Notes under the pieces: model-generated
Databases searched by the model: none
The model's input: the letters and a program-made list of their open reading frames with translations, nothing else
What the model was told of the DNA's origin: nothing
Part shown: positions 1 through 6,066 of the stretch, piece by piece
Layout of the letters: every line of letters starts with the position of its first letter
Position numbering within the stretch: the first letter of the stretch is position 1
Source: an uncultured Porphyromonas sp.
GTDB lineage: Bacteria > Bacteroidota > Bacteroidia > Bacteroidales > Porphyromonadaceae
Direction of reading: 5' to 3'
DNA length: 6,066 bases
Assembly (NCBI GenBank): GCA_946222055.1
Contig: CAMIEW010000067.1
Span: forward strand, 1 to 6,066
Translations under genes and position numbers: made by a program

Positions 1-456
1 GTCCTACTCACCGGGGCTGCGCACCGCCGTCACTGGGATCTTATCAAGAGTCTACTCATCGAAAAGATAGGCGAAGAGAAGTACGCCGATGGCACTGCAG
101 ATAAGATCCGTGGATTTCGTAATGCAGCGGGGACGGTGCTTTTCTTTGACGACGAAGAGGTAACGAGGTCACTTCAGGAGCGCTTCCCGACCTATGCGCA
201 CAACTTCCCCCTCTGGGCAGAGCAGGTGCAGGGCTCACACCAGTATGCCGCTTGGCTGGGACTGGTGGGGCTGGGCTTTGGTGCCAATCTCCAGCACTAC
301 ACCGGTCTCGACGACGATCGGGTGCGAGAGGATGCAGGGGTACCGTCGGAGTATCGATTCATCGCTGAGCTGGTCTTCGGCGGGATGAATAGCGATACAG
401 GGGAGGAGAAGGAGAAATTACCACTCTCGAAGACCCTCCGCGTGGTCTCCGAGTAA
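1..456 (+). CDS. Nitroreductase family protein, Frm2/Hbn1/CinD-like (5' partial)
   Basis: Frame 1 is open from the first base to a TAA at 454-456, giving 151 residues; the start lies upstream of the window. The visible part begins VLLTGAAHRRHWDLIK and continues with GTVLFFDDEE, LQERFPTYAHNFPLWAEQ, GLGFGANLQHYTGL and AELVFGG. These match, in order, the conserved blocks of the small FMN-dependent nitroreductases related to yeast Frm2/Hbn1 and lactococcal CinD (typically GTILFFED, FPxYADNFPxWSEQ, GxGASLQHYN and a final MPFG). Family members are about 200 residues, so roughly 50 N-terminal residues, including the first FMN-contacting segment, are missing because of the window edge, not by mutation. 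Such enzymes are cytosolic NAD(P)H-dependent reductases of nitro compounds or quinones linked to redox or metal stress; the substrate here is unknown. The next gene begins 27 bp downstream with no terminator between, so readthrough is possible, but its function is unlike that of the envelope genes that follow. The internal GTG at 136 is not the real start, because homology runs through it. Confidence 0.87.
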   Translation, partial: VLLTGAAHRRHWDLIKSLLIEKIGEEKYADGTADKIRGFRNAAGTVLFFDDEEVTRSLQERFPTYAHNFPLWAEQVQGSHQYAAWLGLVGLGFGANLQHYTGLDDDRVREDAGVPSEYRFIAELVFGGMNSDTGEEKEKLPLSKTLRVVSE

Positions 457-483
457 TCCTTGTACGCTTAGCACATAGTCATC

Positions 484-2913
484 GTGCGGCGGGTATTAGT
501 CTTAGCATTTATGGTGACACTTCTTGTCACCCTCACGCCGGCACTGCTCTCAGCAGAGACAGTGCCGGCGTCTGAGGACTACCCCGCTCAGAGGGACAGT
601 TTCCTCATCACCACGCAGGACTCGGTGCCGCTCTCCTTCACCATACCCAATATTACCGTGGAGATGCCACGGGGGAAGTACAGAAAGGAAGGAAATCCGG
701 CTATCGCTCTGGTGCTTGATGCGATGGAGAGTGAGCGAGACAGGCGAGACAGCATCGACTACAGCTACCACCTCCGTGGGGCTGATCGGCTGACCCTCTC
801 GCTTGCCAACTTTGACCTGAAAGCGAAATGGCTGAATACCCTCTTCCCCTTTTTCCCTAAGTACGTCACCCGCTCCCGGTTAGATGGGAAGTGGGTCCTA
901 CCCCTCTCCATCAGAGATCGGATCTCAGACTACGGGTATAGCGCCGAGGATAGTCAGTGGCGGGAGGTGATCCGATACTCTCGCCACACTGGGCTGGACC
1001 AGACCCTTGATGACGGGACAATGACCGTAGCGATCGAGGAACTCTTCCCGGAGGTCGATCTCTATGGCAGGGATGTTCGACTGCTTCAGACTCACTTCGC
1101 CAGTCCCCTCAGCTCCGACGGACTCAGTCAGTACAAGTACTACCTCACCGACACGCTCGTCATGCGAGGGCAGGTGGCACAGACGGTTACTTTCTTCCCC
1201 TTCGTACCGAGTGATCCCACTTTCCGAGGGCATCTCTACTTCACCGTCACTGATCCGCCGCGCCTACTGAGGAGCGAGCTCATCGTCCCTCAGTCTACCA
1301 ACCTCAACTTTGTCGATGCACTCTCCATCACACAGGAGTACGATCCCGCTCAGCCGGATAGGAGACAGGTGAGCGAGGAGACCCTCAGTCTCTCCTTCAG
1401 ACTCTACTGGCGCCTGCTTTCACTCTACGTGGAGCAGACGAGGCATTACGACAACCACGAGGTGGTCAGCCCGGGGATTCCGACAGCCGGGTCAGACACC
1501 CTACTCTACAGCGCCCCTCAGGCGATTACCGACCTCTCGTCCGACTCCACCGCAGTGCGATACAGACCCGAGGCGGATCGGATGCTCGCCTCCGACCAGG
1601 GACTCAAGGACTTCCTTGCCGAGGTTAAGGCGATACCGCTCTACCGCTTTCTCTTAGATGCGGCGGACATGATATCGCTCGGATACATAAGGACACAGTA
1701 CGACCGGTACAAGCTCTTCGGTGGAAGCCACTTCGACATCGGCCCGATCACTAAGATGATTGGCTTCAATGAGGTGGAGGGTACCCGGATCCGGCTCGGC
1801 GGTCGGACGACCGGCTACATCTCTCCGCGATTCTTCCTCGAGGGGTATCTCGCTTACGGTTTCAGAGACCGGGAGCTGAAGCACTCCCTCTCCGTCATCT
1901 GGTCGTTTCTCCCGAAGGGGTACTTCCGGGAAGAGTTTCCAAGGGACGAGCTCCAGCTCTCCTACAGCCACGACCTCTTTACCCCCGGTCAGCTCTATGC
2001 GACCGACCCACAGGACAATACCTACTACCACTTCGGCACCACCTATCTCACCAACCGCTCCTACCGGAATATCTGGCAGCTGCAGTACCTCCACGACTAC
2101 GGCTCCACACTGTCGCTGAGGGTCTACCTGCAGCATGTGACCGACACCCCGGCGGAGCACGGCTTTCCTTACCTGAAGGTGCAGCGGGATGGAGACCTGC
2201 TGCGCCAGTGGTCGATCACGGACTCCGCCGCCGGAGTGGAGGTTCGCTGGGCACCGGGGGAGCGGATCCGTCCCGGGTCGATGGAGCGACACTCGCCCTT
2301 CAAGGACCTGATCAAGCGGGAGTACCCTGTGCTCTTCCTTAAGCACGAGACCGCCGCCCGAGTACTCGGGGGGGAGTACCTCCGACACCGAACGGAGATC
2401 CGGTTGGAGCAGCGGTTGCCATTGGGCATCTGGGGACGCATGGATTACCAAGCGACGGTGGGCAAGCTATGGAATACGGTTCCCTTCCCTCTCCTGTACA
2501 TTCCGCCGACCAATAGGGGCTTCTCCCTACACGACAATGGATTTAAGATCCTCTACCCACTGGAGTATGTGGCAGACGAGTGGGCGACACTCTTCGCACA
2601 ATGGCATATGAGGGGACTGATACTAAATAGGATCCCTCTGCTGAATAAGCTGAGCTTACGAGGTGTCTGGAGTCTCAATTATCTCTACGGCAACACGTCT
2701 AAGCTTAATCAGCAAGCACATGCGACGGACATTTTCATCCTTCCCACGATTGCCACGGAGATGCGCCACCAGAGCTATGTAGAGGTCGGTTTCGGTCTGG
2801 AGAATATCCTAAAGCTGGGACGCATCGATGTCTACCGCCGACTGACTGCACCGGGTGCGTACAGCCAGGGGTCACCCTGGGCAGTCCGCGGCACACTTCG
2901 AGTTGATTTTTAA
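484..2913 (+). CDS. DUF5686 family outer-membrane protein lacking the usual N-terminal carboxypeptidase-regulatory-like domain
   Basis: This gene encodes an 809-residue exported protein. Residues 1-24 form a signal peptide (MRR, a hydrophobic core, then LLSA before E25). Residues 58-73 (TVEMPRGKYRKEGNPA) match the junction that precedes the DUF5686 region in Bacteroidota proteins. Further family blocks follow in order: DQTLDDGTMTVAIEELFPEVDLYG (split as residues 172-183 and 184-195), SPLSS at 207-211, YKYYLTDTL at 217-225, FRGHLYFTV at 247-255, TNLNFVDALSITQEYD at 272-287, APGER at 590-594, GKLWNTVPFPLL from 660 and ILNRIPLL from 713. The second half alternates polar and hydrophobic residues and ends RGTLRVDF; a terminal Phe is typical of outer-membrane barrels. 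The function of the family is not established. Most relatives carry a CarboxypepD_reg-like beta-sandwich between signal peptide and DUF5686; here only about 35 residues lie there. The GTG at 484 is preferred because it alone keeps the Arg-Arg n-region; the in-frame ATG at 511 would leave a stub signal. No Shine-Dalgarno sequence is seen. Two hairpins overlap the signal-peptide codons. The next gene follows after 12 bp. Confidence 0.9.
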   Translation: MRRVLVLAFMVTLLVTLTPALLSAETVPASEDYPAQRDSFLITTQDSVPLSFTIPNITVEMPRGKYRKEGNPAIALVLDAMESERDRRDSIDYSYHLRGADRLTLSLANFDLKAKWLNTLFPFFPKYVTRSRLDGKWVLPLSIRDRISDYGYSAEDSQWREVIRYSRHTGLDQTLDDGTMTVAIEELFPEVDLYGRDVRLLQTHFASPLSSDGLSQYKYYLTDTLVMRGQVAQTVTFFPFVPSDPTFRGHLYFTVTDPPRLLRSELIVPQSTNLNFVDALSITQEYDPAQPDRRQVSEETLSLSFRLYWRLLSLYVEQTRHYDNHEVVSPGIPTAGSDTLLYSAPQAITDLSSDSTAVRYRPEADRMLASDQGLKDFLAEVKAIPLYRFLLDAADMISLGYIRTQYDRYKLFGGSHFDIGPITKMIGFNEVEGTRIRLGGRTTGYISPRFFLEGYLAYGFRDRELKHSLSVIWSFLPKGYFREEFPRDELQLSYSHDLFTPGQLYATDPQDNTYYHFGTTYLTNRSYRNIWQLQYLHDYGSTLSLRVYLQHVTDTPAEHGFPYLKVQRDGDLLRQWSITDSAAGVEVRWAPGERIRPGSMERHSPFKDLIKREYPVLFLKHETAARVLGGEYLRHRTEIRLEQRLPLGIWGRMDYQATVGKLWNTVPFPLLYIPPTNRGFSLHDNGFKILYPLEYVADEWATLFAQWHMRGLILNRIPLLNKLSLRGVWSLNYLYGNTSKLNQQAHATDIFILPTIATEMRHQSYVEVGFGLENILKLGRIDVYRRLTAPGAYSQGSPWAVRGTLRVDF
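513..531 (+). repeat. Small inverted repeat in the signal-peptide codons of the DUF5686 gene
   Basis: GGTGACA (513-519) and TGTCACC (525-531) are perfect reverse complements separated by five bases, forming a 7-bp hairpin in the mRNA. It starts two bases after the in-frame ATG at 511 and abuts the larger hairpin at 531-577. Alone it could be chance; its position next to the larger element is what makes it notable. It has no U-tract and is not a terminator. Confidence 0.6.
531..577 (+). repeat. Long imperfect hairpin inside the 5' coding region of the DUF5686 gene
   Basis: ACGCCGGCACTG (535-546) and CAGTGCCGGCGT (560-571) are perfect 12-base reverse complements. Inside them TCTC (548-551) pairs with GAGA (556-559) around an AGCA tetraloop, leaving C547 bulged. 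Outside them CCTC (531-534) pairs with GAGG (574-577), leaving C572 and T573 bulged. The total is about 20 pairs. The structure covers codons 16-32, which encode the end of the signal peptide and the start of the mature protein. There is no following run of T, so it is not a classical terminator. A role in slowing translation during export, in attenuation or in mRNA processing is possible but is inference. Confidence 0.7.
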
Positions 2914-2925
2914 CGAAACATTTAG

Positions 2926-5100
2926 ATGCGCTATCTTCTCCATAGACTCACTGTCGCGATCCTCTTCTTACCGATGCTGCATCTTGCCGTTACTGCTCAA
3001 GAGGCGCAGCGCCTTAGTCTCTCTGCTTCGGCCGGCATCGTTGCCCCCAGACTCCACCCGATCGGCGAAGTCAGTCTCACGGGAAGAAAAACCTCACTTA
3101 CCCCAAGGCTTAGTCTGGACTACAACCTCTCGTACAAGGACGGTACTCAGACCGATGATGAGATGAGGGTAACCTGGACAGGAGGTCTGTCCGACCGCTA
3201 TATCGGCAACTATCAGCTCAGACATACCGTGAGCCGTCGGATGGGACTCCTCGCCGGAGGGGCTCTCCACTGGATCGTCTCCGATCGGGACCGGATCGGT
3301 CTCAGCGGCAACCTCAAGCTTCAGGACACTTGGGATCAGCGGTATCACCTCGGGATCAATAATATCGTACCTCTTGAGGCAGAGGATCATACCACGTACT
3401 CCGGCGAGCTGGAGCGACTGACTCGAGCTGGTGGAGCTCTACCAAACCGCTTCCCCGGCTGGAATGGCGCACGACTGAAGCAAAAACTGATCGGCGGTCT
3501 TACTCTCTCCGGCGACCACCGCCTGCCAAGCTCCACAGCACACCTCTCCTGGTCGATCGACCATCAGCGCTATGAGGAAGACTGCCCCAATGAGCGAGTG
3601 GTCGCTCATCACCTTCCGGACACTGAGGTGAGGACTGAGATCGGAGCCAGACACCTCCCCCGCCTACTGTATGAGGAGGTAAGTGAGCGATCGTACGGTT
3701 TCCGTAAGATCAGTGAGAAAACCACGCACCTCGGTGAGATGAGCTATGGTGCTAAGGCAAAGATTAATGCAGAAGTGGCAGAGGGGCAGCTCACCCTGCT
3801 CCTCTCCGGTAGGCGTCTACACGCTTCGGAGAACGACACATCTGAGAAGGTCTATCCACTGCTCGGCGCCCACTTCCCTACCTTTGCCTCCATGCCGAAG
3901 CGAGATCTCACTGATGCCGCCTACCTCGGCGGAAGAGGGGTGCTCTACAGTCTCGGCTCCCTAGTAGATCACCGATATGTGCACGACTTAGACACATGGG
4001 ACGAGAAGAGTTTCTCTCGCTCGCCAAATATCCCCAGCTATCTACCTGCTAGCTTCGACGTAGTGACCAATCAGGCTGAGGGGCTGGTCGAGTGGCGACG
4101 TAACCTGCTCGCCGATCGGCTTTCCTTGACGCTCGGGAGCACCATCAGAGGCTATCGACTCAGTTACCTCTGCCACACAGTGGTGGAGAATAGGGCAGGC
4201 GAGGATGTCTTCGACACCAAGCAGTACTCCGCCCTCCTCCCCTACCTCTCTCTTGACCACAAGTCTGAGAGAGGATGGCTCTCCTCTCTCTCCCTATCTA
4301 CCGACCAAGTATTACCACCCTACAGAGGGATGATCCCCTACAACAAGCACTCGAGTACCGACCACACTGTGGAGATGGGACAAAAAGGACTACGACCCGA
4401 GTATCGGCTGACAGCCAGCGCCGGAGTCTGCAAGAAATGGGAGGAAAACCATCTCTCTGCCTCACTCGACTGGATCGGGTCACGGGATTACCTCTATAGG
4501 TATGTGGATCCGGACTTCACTAGTGACGACTTCGGTAAGGTGATTCCTCGACAGAAGAGTGCAGTCCCCACGGATGGGCACTGGTCGCTGGAGACAATTT
4601 GTAATGCACCCTTTGCCCACTCACTCGGACTGACCCTGGAGGCGCGCTACAAGCTGAGCCACCTGCCCTCTCCCCTACTGAGACCGATCGGAGTGAGGAT
4701 GAAGTACCGTCTTATAGGATCGGACACTTCGCCCGTAGAGACCCTACATCATGCCCGAAGAGAGCGAATCCCCTTACCTGGTATTGCGGGCCATAGCCTC
4801 ATCAGCTCCATAGACTACACGACTGAACTGTGGGGCGTGACGGTCACAGGCGACTACGCCTCAGACCGGTGTGTCAGTGTAGGCGAGAGTGCCAGAGATG
4901 ATCTCTACGAGAGCTCATCCCTGCGACTATCCACGGAAGCGCATGCCAGACTATCAGATCTTATCCTACTTGTCTTCCGTGGAGACAACCTACTAAATAT
5001 CCCTACAAAGCTCTACCAAGGGTCCGGCGACCACACCTATCAGCTTGCCTACGAGGGACCAAAGCTGATGATAGGCTTCAGCTACACACTTCCAGACTGA
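2926..5100 (+). CDS. Outer-membrane beta-barrel protein, TonB-dependent-receptor-like barrel without a plug domain
   Basis: This gene encodes 724 residues. Residues 1-24 are a clear signal peptide (MRYLLHR, hydrophobic core, AVTA before Q25). The mature protein goes directly into amphipathic strand-like sequence (SLSASAGIVAPRL, then RLSLDYNLSY), which resembles the part of TonB-dependent receptors just after the plug. No TonB box, carboxypeptidase-like domain or plug motif is seen. Barrel-type features of this receptor class include a long exposed-loop region around residues 160-260 with a YEEDCPNERV segment (resembling the qPDrR loop of relatives), LPPYRGMIPYNKHS from residue 463, GLRPEYRLTASAGV at 488-501 (the usual NPxLKPEY-like strand start), and a C-terminal LMIGFSYTLPD. 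The last residues are slightly atypical, since a terminal aromatic is more common. There are five cysteines in the mature chain (about 220, 416, 502, 559 and 649), more than usual for such barrels. The gene lies 12 bp after the DUF5686 gene and 4 bp before the lipoprotein gene. Its substrate is unknown. A family-specific barrel unrelated to TonB receptors remains possible. Confidence 0.75.
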   Translation: MRYLLHRLTVAILFLPMLHLAVTAQEAQRLSLSASAGIVAPRLHPIGEVSLTGRKTSLTPRLSLDYNLSYKDGTQTDDEMRVTWTGGLSDRYIGNYQLRHTVSRRMGLLAGGALHWIVSDRDRIGLSGNLKLQDTWDQRYHLGINNIVPLEAEDHTTYSGELERLTRAGGALPNRFPGWNGARLKQKLIGGLTLSGDHRLPSSTAHLSWSIDHQRYEEDCPNERVVAHHLPDTEVRTEIGARHLPRLLYEEVSERSYGFRKISEKTTHLGEMSYGAKAKINAEVAEGQLTLLLSGRRLHASENDTSEKVYPLLGAHFPTFASMPKRDLTDAAYLGGRGVLYSLGSLVDHRYVHDLDTWDEKSFSRSPNIPSYLPASFDVVTNQAEGLVEWRRNLLADRLSLTLGSTIRGYRLSYLCHTVVENRAGEDVFDTKQYSALLPYLSLDHKSERGWLSSLSLSTDQVLPPYRGMIPYNKHSSTDHTVEMGQKGLRPEYRLTASAGVCKKWEENHLSASLDWIGSRDYLYRYVDPDFTSDDFGKVIPRQKSAVPTDGHWSLETICNAPFAHSLGLTLEARYKLSHLPSPLLRPIGVRMKYRLIGSDTSPVETLHHARRERIPLPGIAGHSLISSIDYTTELWGVTVTGDYASDRCVSVGESARDDLYESSSLRLSTEAHARLSDLILLVFRGDNLLNIPTKLYQGSGDHTYQLAYEGPKLMIGFSYTLPD

Positions 5101-5104
5101 TCCT

Positions 5105-6066
5105 ATGACTAATCACACACATAGCCTACTGGTGGCAGCAGTTCTTATCCTCCTCACCGGGTGCAAAATGGATCCCGACTACACCCTGCCCGATGGCGAG
5201 AGTGGCGAGGCAATTCTCGTCGGAGACATCACGGAGAACCTTGTACTCAGCACAGGAAAATACCACCTCGAGGGAACCGTCCGTATCCGAATGGGAGCCA
5301 CACTGACCATAGAAAGGGGAACGGTGATCTCCTCGATGCCCGGCTTCGATAAGTACATCCTCGTCGAGCAGGGGGCAAAGATTCGGATCCTCGGTACGGC
5401 TGAGGAGCCGGTAGTTCTGTGCGCGGACAAGGGGTACGATCTTCCCGGCTACTGGGGCGGGCTGATTATCAATGGGAAGGCACCCATCTGTGGTGCAACT
5501 CACCGAGTGGCGGAGGTGGATGAGGTGGAGCGCGACCAATACTATGGCGGAGACGATCCTCGCGATGACTCCGGGGAGATACACTTCCTGATCATCGATA
5601 GCCCCGGCGCAAGCCTTGCGGCAGATGTGGAGCACAATGGACTTACGCTCAATGGCGTCGGCTCCGGGACTGAGATCGACCATGTGGCGATCCTCAGCTC
5701 AGGAGATGACGGACTGGAGTGCTTCGGAGGGACAGTGTCACCCCATACGATCCTTGTGAGAGGGGCGGAGGATGACTTGGTCGACCTGACGGACGGCTAC
5801 CGCGGCACTATCAGTGGTCTCTATGGCATCTATAGCTCGGAGAGCAGGGAGAGAGGGGAGGAGAACCTCTGCCTGATAGAGGTGGACGGCAATCTGGATG
5901 GGCGTTATCCCGATGCGGCAGGGATGACCTCAGCAACAATCACAGACTGCACACTAGAGGTGAGAGGGAAGGGTCCTGACCATGGGGTATTCGTTCGTCG
6001 CGGAGGCGCCATCGACCTGAGCAAGTGTGAGTTCCTTGGATCCGGTAACGTAGGACAACTACTTCG
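5105..6066 (+). CDS. Lipoprotein with parallel beta-helix-like repeat domain, Bacteroidota type (3' partial)
   Basis: The reading frame opens at ATG 5105 and is still open at the window end (320 full codons). This is the only possible ATG start, because in-frame stops lie at 5069 and 5072. Residues 8-20 form a hydrophobic stretch ending in a lipobox, LLTGC, with Cys20 the lipidated residue; the n-region MTNHTH unusually has no Lys or Arg. KMDPD after Cys20 is acidic and could act as a Bacteroidota lipoprotein surface-export signal. From about residue 45 the chain matches a family of beta-helix proteins often annotated only as hypothetical: GTVRIRMGATLTIERGTVI (58-76), GYWGGLIINGKAPI (115-128), YYGGDDPRDDSG (146-157), NGLTLNGVGSGTEIDHVAI (178-196), SSGDDGLECFGGTV (198-211), then an acidic patch, GAEDDLVDLTDGY (220-232), where relatives have a DDDFD-type motif. 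Six further cysteines (106, 129, 206, 256, 282, 308) are present. The protein probably sits on the outer membrane, perhaps facing outward, and its gene is likely translationally coupled to the barrel gene 4 bp upstream. Its ligand or enzymatic role is unknown. Confidence 0.82.
   Translation, partial: MTNHTHSLLVAAVLILLTGCKMDPDYTLPDGESGEAILVGDITENLVLSTGKYHLEGTVRIRMGATLTIERGTVISSMPGFDKYILVEQGAKIRILGTAEEPVVLCADKGYDLPGYWGGLIINGKAPICGATHRVAEVDEVERDQYYGGDDPRDDSGEIHFLIIDSPGASLAADVEHNGLTLNGVGSGTEIDHVAILSSGDDGLECFGGTVSPHTILVRGAEDDLVDLTDGYRGTISGLYGIYSSESRERGEENLCLIEVDGNLDGRYPDAAGMTSATITDCTLEVRGKGPDHGVFVRRGGAIDLSKCEFLGSGNVGQLL

Noticed and set aside
457..483. Possible promoter before the DUF5686 gene
   Set aside because: No convincing Bacteroidota -7 (TAnnTTTG) and -33 (TTTG-like) pair could be found in or just before this 27-bp gap. 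TACGCTTA at 463-470 is too weak a match.
2357..2370. 14-bp perfect palindrome CCCGAGTACTCGGG
   Set aside because: Same reasoning: it is deep inside the DUF5686 gene and compatible with chance given the base composition.
1654..2451. 265-codon open frame on the minus strand
   Set aside because: It is antisense to the conserved DUF5686 coding region, and its translation is low-complexity (Val/Leu/Glu/Pro rich) with no recognisable domain. Long antisense frames are common in GC-rich genes.
3550..3563. 14-bp perfect palindrome TGGTCGATCGACCA
   Set aside because: It is inside a coding region, and one palindrome of this length is roughly what chance gives in 6 kb. It is not near a promoter.
3590..3609. 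8-bp stem with a GTGG loop (ATGAGCGA/TCGCTCAT)
   Set aside because: A short hairpin within the barrel coding sequence without U-tract or positional meaning; chance is adequate.
4267..4290. 9-bp inverted repeat GAGAGAGGA/TCCTCTCTC
   Set aside because: It is made of low-complexity purine/pyrimidine runs from common Glu/Arg and Leu/Ser codons in the barrel gene; no terminator or regulatory context.
5126..5683. 185-codon open frame on the minus strand
   Set aside because: It lies entirely antisense to the lipoprotein gene, whose frame has a signal peptide, lipobox and family motifs. The antisense product has no recognisable features.

Overview
The window reads as a chromosomal segment of a moderately GC-rich member of the Bacteroidota. 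The evidence is the protein content: a DUF5686-type outer-membrane protein, a TonB-receptor-like barrel and a beta-helix lipoprotein of a kind common in Bacteroidota. The lack of clear Shine-Dalgarno sequences fits too. The genus cannot be fixed from sequence alone; Porphyromonas or a relative is a guess from overall feel. All four recognisable genes lie on the + strand, and the window cuts through the first and last of them.

Layout. Positions 1-456 hold the C-terminal three quarters of a small FMN nitroreductase of the Frm2/Hbn1/CinD type. After 27 bp comes an 809-residue outer-membrane DUF5686 protein (484-2913). It has a signal peptide but lacks the carboxypeptidase-regulatory-like domain usually found at the N-terminus of this family. 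After 12 bp comes a 724-residue outer-membrane beta-barrel (2926-5100). It resembles the barrel part of Bacteroidota TonB-dependent receptors but has no room for a plug. Only 4 bp later begins a lipoprotein (5105 to the window end) with a parallel beta-helix-like core, cut off after 320 residues. Essentially the whole window is coding; there is no tRNA, rRNA, IS element or CRISPR array, and no factor-independent terminator between the genes.

How the genes may work together. Genes 2-4 are tightly spaced and all carry envelope export signals (two signal peptidase I-type, one lipobox), so they probably form one transcription unit. A barrel followed immediately by a lipoprotein recalls the receptor/surface-lipoprotein pairs of Bacteroidota (SusC/SusD-like logic), but neither protein is a SusC or SusD by sequence and no substrate can be read from the window. 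The nitroreductase may be an unrelated upstream neighbour.

The most unexpected non-coding signal is a pair of back-to-back inverted repeats (513-531 and 531-577) inside the signal-peptide region of the DUF5686 gene. The second has a perfect 12-bp stem that can extend to about 20 pairs. It could be a translational or transcriptional control element.
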